Shown in pieces: positions 56,478-64,000 of a stretch of 64,000 bases of DNA. This DNA comes from Hydractinia symbiolongicarpus (taxonomy: Eukaryota > Cnidaria > Hydrozoa > Anthoathecata > Hydractiniidae). Below the pieces are notes generated by a model, which worked only from the letters and a program-made list of their open reading frames with translations, was not told where the DNA came from and did no database searches. Each line of letters opens with the position of its first letter. Positions within the stretch are counted from its first letter, which is position 1. Location: positions 28,617,828-28,681,827 of the forward strand of contig NC_079876.1 of NCBI RefSeq assembly GCF_029227915.1, given 5' to 3'. Both the position numbers and the translations under genes were made by a program.

Positions 56478-56579
56478 TTACAGAGACTGGTTGCCTGTTA
56501 ATTGACCATTTCCCTTGATCTTGAACTGGTTCAAGGTAAGATAGTGTTTGCATCTCTGGCAACTTCTGGTTCCCTCCAT
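56478..56579 (-). CDS. Small Polinton ORF with CxxC (33 residues), maybe truncated
   Basis: MEGTRSCQRCKHYLTLNQFK, then a stop after 33 codons. The start resembles viral zinc-knuckle proteins of the pattern CxxCK..L.L.QFK, which normally have a second cysteine pair; that part is missing or frameshifted. Confidence 0.3.
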   Translation of the reverse strand: MEGTRSCQRCKHYLTLNQFKIKGNGQLTGNQSL

Positions 56580-56583
56580 ATTT

Positions 56584-56883
56584 TTATTTGCACCTAGGGA
56601 CAAATAGAAATTTTGCTACACGCTCATTTAGGTTTCGGCACGTTACTTGCGGGGATCCATCCCTTGGAGACGGCCACTTCACGACTAGCCCTGCTTGCTC
56701 CAAAATAGGCCACAATCTTGAGACGTCATTTGTGTCCATTTTTGTAGATGGCCTTGTTATACCCAGGAACTTCTTACCTGCCATGGCATACGCAAAGGTA
56801 AAACTAAGGTCTACAATTGTTTCGTACAACGTGTCCAGAATCTCCTTTTCTTTCGGGGTTACGTTTGCATGAGGTGTCGCCAT
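56584..56883 (-). CDS. Polinton ORF, unknown function (99 residues)
   Basis: Intact from ATG 56883 (CGCCATTT on the plus strand). Soluble, mixed charge, no motif recognised. In line with its neighbours on the minus strand and 57 bp from the next one. Confidence 0.45.
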   Translation of the reverse strand: MATPHANVTPKEKEILDTLYETIVDLSFTFAYAMAGKKFLGITRPSTKMDTNDVSRLWPILEQAGLVVKWPSPRDGSPQVTCRNLNERVAKFLFVPRCK

Positions 56884-56940
56884 TTACTATTACCGCCTTT
56901 TGAAAGTATCGATATTTGGCTGGTCTTTGCCCTGTTTCCT

Positions 56941-57231
56941 CTACTGAGGCTCTAGATAAGTCGCCGGCTTGTCCTCACCTCTACCAAATCTGTAACAAAC
57001 ACCTACTCCTATTGCCAATATGGCAAGCATATCTACTCCATACATGTAGACTGACTGTACGGAACTTGCCGCGGAGGAGGCTTTGACCGTAGGGTTTACA
57101 GTACCTTCTAGTTGTTTCATTTCTTCCTTCTTCTTCTTCATCTGTGCTGCCAACTTGTGTCCTTGCGCAACCCTTCCCGGATGCTTTAATGGCTTTGTGA
57201 AGACTCTCTCTTCTTGCTTCTCTTCTTCCAT
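56941..57231 (-). CDS. Polinton small membrane protein (96 residues)
   Basis: Intact from ATG 57231. Charged N-terminal half with KHPGRVAQGHKLAAQMKKKKE, then a single hydrophobic helix at about 63-80 (YGVDMLAILAIGVGVCY) and a short tail. The GRV.QGHKLAA pattern is familiar from small proteins of cnidarian Polintons. Likely virion or membrane-associated; exact role unknown. Confidence 0.55.
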   Translation of the reverse strand: MEEEKQEERVFTKPLKHPGRVAQGHKLAAQMKKKKEEMKQLEGTVNPTVKASSAASSVQSVYMYGVDMLAILAIGVGVCYRFGRGEDKPATYLEPQ

Positions 57232-57236
57232 TTATC

Positions 57237-57473
57237 TTATAGCTCTTTCTCCTTCTCCTCCGCCTCCTGTTTCTTTTTACCCATATGTCTAGTGGTATGC
57301 CTTGCTACCAGGAGGGGTGCCAGACATCTACCGATCGTACAGTACACAAGGATCCCGAGGTCTGTCATACTATCCCGGATAAAAGGGTCTTCTTCAATAT
57401 CTTGCCGCAATTCGTCAACAGAGTTAAATGTCCAAAAATTCCCGATTAAGCTAGCATATAAACTGATCACATG
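57237..57473 (-). CDS. Polinton small ORF fused to the polymerase frame
   Basis: The last 75 or so codons of the frame that begins in the polymerase. They read FNSVDELRQDIEEDPFIRDS, then a hydrophobic stretch (GILVYCTIGRCLAPLLVA) and a basic tail ending EEKEKEL. It does not resemble a polymerase terminus and is probably a separate small gene whose ATG has been lost, so that it now reads through from PolB. Confidence 0.4.
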   Translation of the reverse strand, partial: HVISLYASLIGNFWTFNSVDELRQDIEEDPFIRDSMTDLGILVYCTIGRCLAPLLVARHTTRHMGKKKQEAEEKEKEL

Positions 57474-59901
57474 AGTAGCAAGTGTCGTAATCTGACCGGG
57501 TTGTACGAGCCGTTTTTCATCTTCCCTGTTTAATGCTAACTTGTTTACATCCTGCGTGTAGATTTCATGCCTCTTGTTTTGAATCAACACCTGACTCTTG
57601 TAGATATCAACGCCCTCTTCCAAGCACAGCCTGTAGTCGTCAAAGATGATCGAATTTTCGGTCACGCACTTCTTCACGCCTTTTGCTTTGCGATCACCGC
57701 CCTCTTTTGTAAGGCTCTTGTAGGCATAGAGTTTTGCCCTTAGGGTGATGAACTCAGTTATAACTTTCCCATCTAATTCATCCTTCATCAAACCAACCAC
57801 TTCTTTGTTCTTGCCAATAGGGAGAGGTCTATTATCATCTGGATTATAGGCACTTGTATCGAAACGGCCCCCGACATCCTGTGCAATGTCGCGATAAAAA
57901 TCCTATGTTTGTATGTGGTACACAAAGGAGTCCATATCATGTAACAGAGCTGTAATTTGCTACCATACTTGGGCTGCATGAAATCATAGTGGAACTCGTA
58001 CATTACCATTTTTGACAGGTCCAATTTAGCCTGACCAATGTACACGGGCTTGTTCATCTTGACCTCCGTCTTGCCCATCTCTACACCTAAGAGGTTTTTA
58101 CTAAACCGGCTTTCACCCTTGAAATTGGGCTTTCATGACCAGCTTCATATACTTGTCCTCGTTGATAATCAGCTGAATGTTGCGATGATTCCTAATATTC
58201 TTCATGGTCTTGTCAAATACGCTTAAATTCATCAGCCTGTAGAAGTCCTTTTCAAACTCGTTGTCAGCCTCGTGTTGTGATCTATATACCAGAGCCAGGG
58301 CTTCTGGCTAAATTGGATGGTCCTGCGCCCTCTTTAGCTCAAGTCCATTCTTTATAGCTTCGTGAAGGGCTCTGATATGTACCACGTACCTCCGCTTGTT
58401 TTCTAAATTTGGCACAAATTGTCGTGCGTTCGGGTAGGAACGGCGACTCGTTATGTGTATCGTGTAGTCTCTCCTGGTAGTCGATGTCAACCTCTAAAAT
58501 ATACCCATGGTTATTGTCTCTAACAAGCTTCCCGATTTGGTTTTCTGTAAAAGCCTCGACGTTCGATACCCATTTGAAGCCATCTGTTGGGGGCTCCTGT
58601 CGCATGGCATGGTCGTAGAGGTTGTTGGCATCAAGGTACTGCAGGTAGAAGGACTCCTCATTCGGGTTATTTTGGTCTCACATATACTTGTTATTAGCCT
58701 TGGCACCGGTGTACAACCTGGGTTATATCTCCACCGATACTCTTCTCGAACATCAAGAGCTTGTCGGGGTCTGTGAGAAGCTCTAACCTAATATAAATAC
58801 TTATATATATATGCTCTTGATTGGTGTAGGGAACTCTATACCCTCCCAATTGTAGAGGTCTACGTAGGGTCTCAGCTTGGTGATTCTTTATGGATCTTCG
58901 TATGATGTAGGCCAGCGATGAAGCCCCATTTAAAACATTCCTTATCCTCGTTTTTGGGTTAATAATTGCCTTTTTCGAAGCTTTAGGTGCTTCTATATAT
59001 GAGGAACTCCTTGTTAGCCGTAGCTTATGGAAGTCTACCTCACGGTGTAGAATTCGACTGATCAAAAATCCACTTTGTGGTAGTGCTGGATGCTCCACAA
59101 ACTCCTGTGTATTGTTTTGAGCAAACATCCTATCCAGCACGTCGTCTACGTCGCTGGATAGGACTGAGGCCATATTACTATCGGAGGCCTTTTCACCTCA
59201 ATGTACTCGTCGCTAGCCTTCTCCGGGTGTGTTTTCTTCTTCCGCATGATAGGAACGGCTGTATCTTTGTTGACCCCATATCTTCTACATGATCCTCAAC
59301 CAAGGTTTTCATGTTGGGTCGCACCATCCCCATATAACCGTTGACGTCGGCTCCCCCTATGCCGGGAAAACGAAAACTTCGAAATGTCCTGTGGAGCGCA
59401 TGCTTATGTTCTTGAGGTGTATAGTCTTGCTCTGGTAGGTAGTCTTCCTCAGCCTTTTTTCTACCTCATCATGAAGTGTAGGTCTGATGTTGACTGCCCT
59501 ATTATAGAGATTCATCACACTTCGCTTGAAGACTGCATAGATTCTCTTGACTCCTCTTTCATAGGCTTTGGAACAGTGTCCACAAGCCAGTTGTACCACC
59601 CTTTTATCTTATCCCCCACAACCGAATGATTCTTCGACAGTTCCTGTTTCTCGAAGAGGTCGATTTCGGATGAGGGTAATACCCAGTTGTGCCATTCCCT
59701 AGTTTTACCCCCTATGGTTGGACGTGTCTTCGCCAGTTCCTGTCTCTCGAAGATATGCATATCATCTGATGTTATAGGTCTGACTGGTTCCCGTGCTACA
59801 TTCCCCAATAGAGCAATCAATTCACCCTTGCGTAGCTTGTAATACCCCGTAAGTCCACGGCTTTTCGCAATATCACGTAATTGTTTCACGCTGGTGCTCA
59901 T
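57470..59901 (-). pseudogene. Polinton protein-primed DNA polymerase B, broken
   Basis: Starts at ATG 59901 with a SAP/Rho-N-like segment (LRDIAKSRGLTGYYKLRKGE) and IKGWYNWLVDTVPKP, typical of Polinton PolB N-termini. Further pieces in changing frames: VDFHKLRLTRSSSYIEAPK and KKAIINPK (about 58960-59050); NNHGYILEVDIDYQERLHD (about 58480-58540, polymerase motif A region); TEVKMNKPVYIGQAKLDLSK (about 58000-58070, motif B side); the motif C region at about 57940, where a frameshift destroys the catalytic aspartate box; and the intact C-terminal domain GLMKDELDGKVITEF onward from 57800. Several stops and at least five frame changes; the exonuclease region seems largely deleted. It would have copied the element with a terminal-protein primer; it is dead here. 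Confidence 0.82.
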
Positions 59902-60049
59902 TTTTTATTGTAAGAATTTTTATTTTGTCAGAAGATTTCATCACGATTAAATCAACGCAGTTGTTCACCTCTTGACTGCACATGCGTTGATCGACGTCAC
60001 TGATATGCAGGGGAATTCCCCCTACATAGTGCAGTAGAAGTTTACTCAT
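59873..60049 (-). CDS. Small ORF upstream of PolB (58 residues)
   Basis: From ATG 60049 (AAAAATGAG), reading SKLLLHYVGGIPLHISDVD. It overlaps the polymerase start by 29 bp, as in compact viral genomes. Not recognised; short, so uncertain. Confidence 0.3.
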   Translation of the reverse strand: MSKLLLHYVGGIPLHISDVDQRMCSQEVNNCVDLIVMKSSDKIKILTIKNEHQRETIT

Positions 60050-60822
60050 TTTTGTATGATTTGATGACGTCAGCACTCTATAGGGAATTTACCTTGAACT
60101 TTATGACTCAACACGGCATGATAGGGACTTACCCTACTAGGTCTTGGATGACCGGGGATTTGTTGTGGTTTGACCGTGCGCGTGTGCGACTGCGCCAAAA
60201 CATACATTTTCCTATCTCTACTTTTAAATTCAATCAAATTCGACCGCCAGGCCGACGTTGATCGAGGAAGATTCTGCGATGTTCTATATTTAGTAACATC
60301 GATGCGATCGACCTTAATCGATTCGACCACATTCGTTTCAGTGGAAACTTGCCTTAACTTATTGTGACACATTCGTGTCGCGAAATCATCTAATTTTATC
60401 TCACGTGTTCAGTTTCTAACTCTATTTATAACTAAAAAACAAGATGAATTTAAACATAAATTGACGTGGTATAAATACCAGAGTTAGTATTGTATCCTGA
60501 TCTACAAAAATCGTCCATAGTAATTTCAATTCTAAATGTAAACTGTAAATATCCAACCAATGTATCCCTTTTTCTTCCGTATTCTCAGTCTTTATGCTCT
60601 ATAAACAAGGAAGAAAAACAGCAAAAACAAAGTCAGCAAAAAAAATCAGTAAAAGGATTGGTTACAGAAATCTTGTCAATTTTTACAGGCAGTTTTTGCT
60701 GATTGAGTAAATTCCTCTGGTTATAAATTCCCATAGTTTTAATCCCCCTATTGTAAAATGAAATCCTTTACTTAGCTGTAAGCCTCTCTTCTTAAGTCAT
60801 GGTATTAGGAATTGAAAAAATT
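60050..60822. other. Region beyond the Polinton, no gene recognised
   Basis: GC-richer up to about 60420 (contains TGACGTCA at 60062-60070), then AT-rich. It may include the Polinton end, but no inverted partner was found near 50 kb. Confidence 0.35.
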
Positions 60823-60948
60823 TCTATCATAATAGCCGTATTATGATATGATGATGTTCAAAAGGATTACCGCGTCTTGTTACGGAAAAACAAAATGCCA
60901 TATATAAAGGACGGGCAACCGCGTGGATTTTTCCACGGTAACGACTAG
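60823..60948 (+). mobile_element. Short Helitron-like element, tandem copy A
   Basis: Starts TCTATCATAATAGCCGTAT and ends CCGCGTGGATTTTTCCACGG + TAACGACTAG, the HINE family of 6757-6910, in plus orientation and more diverged at the 5' end. It is joined directly to copy B. Confidence 0.6.
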
Positions 60949-61068
60949 TCTATATTATAATACTCGTATGTCATCTGTCTTTCTGTCACACAAAAGTAGC
61001 GAGACACATGAAATGCGGTAAATAAAGGACGGACGAACCCGTGGATTTCTTTACGGGACACCGACTAG
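60949..61068 (+). mobile_element. Short Helitron-like element, tandem copy B
   Basis: TCTATATTATAATACTCGTA at the 5' end follows immediately after the CTAG of copy A; the 3' end is CCCGTGGATTTCTTTACGGG then CACCGACTAG before a T. Head-to-tail pair. Confidence 0.7.
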
Positions 61069-61768
61069 TTCCACTATAACATCCCAGGAATAATATCCCC
61101 ATGTGCAACGAACAATGATGAGAGCTGTAGATAAAGACGGGAAAATACACATGTAGAACTTTGTAGGAATCCCTCTGGATACAAGCCCTTAGAAAAGTTG
61201 TTTTCAAGCAAAGTAAGGAAAGCAGTTGTTCTCCCCAGCTGCACATATCAGAAAGTAATAGACTCTTTGAGAACAAAATTGGAATTAGTAAATACTAGAT
61301 GCATCCTTCCTTAATCAATGTAACTTGAAATAAAATTAAACTGTTTTTCATTTACTGTTTCGTTATATTTAGCAAATTTAAAGACAACTTTGTACCCTAT
61401 GTGCGGGGCTGATTTGAGCTCTAAGATATGCTGACTGCAGCAGAAAAAACTAATAGGTTTTGCTTATAATCCCGCCGTTTGTCTTTGCTATGGTTGCATT
61501 CACAAAAGTTCGAAAGGTCACATATATACATAGAACACCCATTATTGTAAAGAATGCAAGCTAATATAATACTAATCATTGCAAATTTCAAACCATAATA
61601 ACCCTTTAAATATTTTTTAAAGAGCATTATTACATTTGAGAAAACACACGAGCTAAAAGACAATACACGGTGGAGCTTATATCAGCTTAGATTAAACACT
61701 AAATCTAATAGAGAATTTTTCAAATGCTGAACTCGTTGTGTGTATAAATAAATACGTTTGTTGATAAG
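61069..61768. other. Upstream region of the secreted-protein gene
   Basis: A TATAAATAAATA run at about 61741-61753 lies 16-28 bp before the ATG of the next gene and could be a TATA box or leader. No supported gene; a 55-codon open stretch on the plus strand near 61150-61315 was judged too weak. Confidence 0.35.
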
Positions 61769-64000
61769 ATGTTATTGGTAATATTTTTCCAAGTTTTGCT
61801 GCTTATTCAAGGTAGGTGTTTTAAATGTGTGTCAAGCCACATAATAATGGGTTTAGCTCACACTAAATTAACAAAAAAATGAATTGGAAGACTTCCTCCG
61901 AAAAGGTATTTGCAAGCCCAAACATTATAAAATTCAAGCAAAGTTAGTAAAACGTTATGGTAGTGGAGATTTCACTCCGCGATTAGTTTAGACCTTAAGG
62001 ATGAAGTTTTTATGAATGATGAGATCATTTGTACATCATTCTTAGCTAGAAGTCTGGTTGGTTTTAGGTCAACAAAATCGTGTCCTCCCTCAAAGCTACC
62101 TGTTGGCCACAAGGTTTATAAGTGTAGCAATATTGACTGTTGAAAGCTGGGTAATTGATGTTATAACATCTCTTTCTATCTAATTATGAAAAAGAAGTAA
62201 TGTTTTTTCTGTCATTTTAACATTAATTAAGTGTCAATTGCTCCAGTTGACCCGGTTATATGGCTACTTAAAACTTCAAGAAAGTATTTTATATTATGAT
62301 CTGTATTATTTTAACATTCGCTAAGAATATTTGAAAGATGGTTGAGCCTATTTTGAGGATGATTTTATCAGTAAAAAGATTTCGCAAAAGTACACAAGAT
62401 GAAATAATACAATGTCTTATAATTATTGGATATGTTACAGTAGTAGCGCTATCAACTTGTAATCATCAGATTTCAGATCGAGTCTCCACTCCGGCGCACT
62501 TTAAATGTAGTGTTGTCAGCCCATTAAGTGTCATCTACTGACCGCTAACCGACTTGTGTGGCAGGTAAGGAAGTTAGAGCGATGCTATACCCATCTCTGG
62601 CAGTAATGTAACATAGTTGCAGTCGGAAGGGAGGAAGAGCCAACCATTAAGAAGAAATTCCCAAGGACATTAAAACTACTCTTTAATTACTTAATGCACG
62701 CAGTATGCTTCGTAAGCATTTTTAAATGTATACATTATAAACGGTAAAAACTCATTGATAAAAATAGTGATTACTGTAAAATAATACACACGTATTTAAA
62801 TAAAAAGAAATTAATTAGGGGTTTACATGCTTGAGAACTAAATATAAGCTCGGTTTAATCTGCTCTTCTTCAAGATGATATACGAAAGATAATCAATAGA
62901 AGGCCGACAAAAATCCACCATACGAAAAAAAAAACATTAGGGAATCTGTGTTGCTCTTCCTTATACACAAACAAGGTGCCTTATAGTAAGATCGGAAACA
63001 TAGAGGCTAATACAAGGAATTTTAGCGTAAGCGAAGTGTATACAGGTTGTGTTAGAGTTTTAGTTGAAATGCGCGAATAGATTTGTTAAAAAAAAAGACA
63101 AAGATAGAAAATGATTTTGTTGGGAATTGACTCCAAATAAAATTATTTATTTATTTATTCAACCTGTATCGGAACAGACGTAAATAGATTTGCTGACGCC
63201 CATTCTTTGCTTCTGTTTGCCGTTGAAATAAACGCTCGGTAGAAAAAATAAAGACAATTTTAACCTTTTTTATACTTTTAAACTTTCTTTGTCCAGAATC
63301 TCTCTCTGAATTCCGGTCATTTTCATCGCAAAATATAATTTCGAAATCAAATTACTTCTTTTCAACACAAAATATATACCCTTGTCAATCAGGAGACAGT
63401 TATAAAACATTTTGAATAAGGTGTTACAAAAGGTTTAGGGTAACATCATAGTATATATCATAAAAAATAAGGAAAACGAGTTTAAAGAGTTAAATGTATC
63501 TAAACGTTTGATTGATGTTTAGATACATTTTTTAACTTCTAAGTCATTACTAAATATATATTTTCAATTCTGCTAAAAAGAATCTTTTATAAAAGCATGT
63601 ATTTTATTATGCAATGACCGTTCACTTTAGGCCACAACAGCAAAGAAATTTATCTTTCACCAAACGGAGCAGATAATTTTAGCTGCACCTTTACAGAACC
63701 ATGTAAATCACTGTCTCATGTTGTTGCCATCTCAAGCAAATTCGATACCATATACGTCTATGGTGGTGTAGTTAAGCCAGCTGTTTATGTATTCAACCAA
63801 TCAATTGCATTAAACAAATCAATTACCATTAAAAGAAGCCAGCATAGTGGATATAATCCACAATTCACATCAAGCGACATAAAGGAACCTATGCATCTGT
63901 TTCAAGTGACAAACACAAGTGCATGTATTGATGTAGAGTCCGTTGATATCATCAATATAAATTTTGTTAGGTACAGTTTCAACACAACACCACAAAAACC
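61769..64000 (+). CDS. Secreted or membrane protein with beta-helix-like repeats, 5' part only
   Basis: Exon 1 is 61769-61811: ATG followed by a pure signal peptide (MLLVIFFQVLLLIQ), ending at GTAGGT. Exon 2 starts at 63631 after TTCACTTTAG; the phases join to a glycine, and it stays open to the window end (123 codons). It begins HNSKEIYLSPNGADNFSCTF, then EPCKSLSHVVA and FDTIYVYGG, the start of right-handed beta-helix extracellular proteins (pattern: YLSP.G.D..SC....PCKSL). Multiple N-glycosylation sites (NQS, NKS, NTS) support an extracellular location. Such large cell-surface proteins are numerous in cnidarians; the rest of the protein is outside the window. Confidence 0.65.
61812..63630. 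other. Intron of the secreted-protein gene
   Basis: 1.8 kb, AT-rich. Contains a perfect hairpin with 14-bp arms (63492-63505 and 63517-63530, AAATGTATCTAAAC). No exon seen. Confidence 0.45.

Larger units (their letters stand above)
50608..60049. mobile_element. Polinton/Maverick (adintovirus-like) element, decayed
   Basis: About 9.4 kb with a capsid-type protein, RVE integrase, A32/FtsK-like packaging ATPase, protein-primed DNA polymerase B and small virus-type ORFs, the gene set of Polintons. GC content is visibly higher than in the flanks. Plus-strand genes at 51.2-53.7 kb converge on minus-strand genes at 53.7-60.0 kb. Integrase, ATPase, BRO-like gene, polymerase and others carry frameshifts, stops or deletions. 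No protease gene and no TIRs were seen; limits are set by the outermost ORFs. Confidence 0.88.

Noticed and set aside
61150-61315. 55-codon plus-strand frame with a coding-like look
   Set aside because: No start, no recognisable motif and no clear partner exon; could be chance.

Overview
The window looks like nuclear DNA of an early-branching animal, most likely a cnidarian and perhaps a hydrozoan. It is AT-rich, genes have GT-AG introns, there is an animal SLC22-type transporter, and mobile DNA is very dense (THAP/YqaJ transposon, Polinton/Maverick, Penelope-like element, Helitrons, hAT-like elements, tRNA-derived SINEs and many MITEs). The hydrozoan label is an inference from the style of the Polinton genes and repeats.

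Layout. 1.7-4.3 kb: an ISL2EU-type DNA transposon with perfect 52-bp terminal inverted repeats (TIRs), an intact transposase and a broken YqaJ gene. 5.4-5.9 kb: a decayed LINE. 6.3-29.1 kb (minus): a complete ten-exon SLC22-like transporter gene, rebuilt here with all exon phases matching. Its 13-kb intron holds two almost identical 3.3-kb hAT-like elements in opposite orientation (a giant palindrome), a RecQ-like helicase fragment and several MITEs. 30-36 kb: minisatellites, a pogo/Tigger-like MITE, a SINE and a TTAA-flanked element. 36.2-37.3 kb: the 3' half of a Penelope-like retroelement. 39.1-40.2 kb: an intact single-exon type II membrane protein.

40.75-42.96 kb is the least expected object: a TIR-bounded, 9-bp-TSD DNA element with no recognisable transposase. 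It carries a spliced gene for a protein joining an HMG-box to four zinc fingers, plus a convergent ORF for a membrane-anchored lysine-rich protein. It sits inside an older repeat whose uninterrupted relative lies at 30.05 kb. 45.3 kb (minus): a small two-helix membrane protein whose membrane segment resembles the one inside that element.

46.5-49.9 kb: a 32-bp minisatellite split exactly at A|T by a 2,005-bp Helitron. 50.6-60.05 kb: a decaying Polinton/Maverick with capsid-type protein (intact), a small membrane protein (frameshifted), integrase (broken), BRO/KilA-like protein (broken), packaging ATPase (broken), several small viral-type ORFs and protein-primed PolB (broken). 60.8-61.1 kb: two short Helitron-like elements joined head to tail. 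61.8-64.0 kb: the start of a secreted-protein gene that runs off the window.

All exon models and family calls were read by eye; no database or alignment tool was used.
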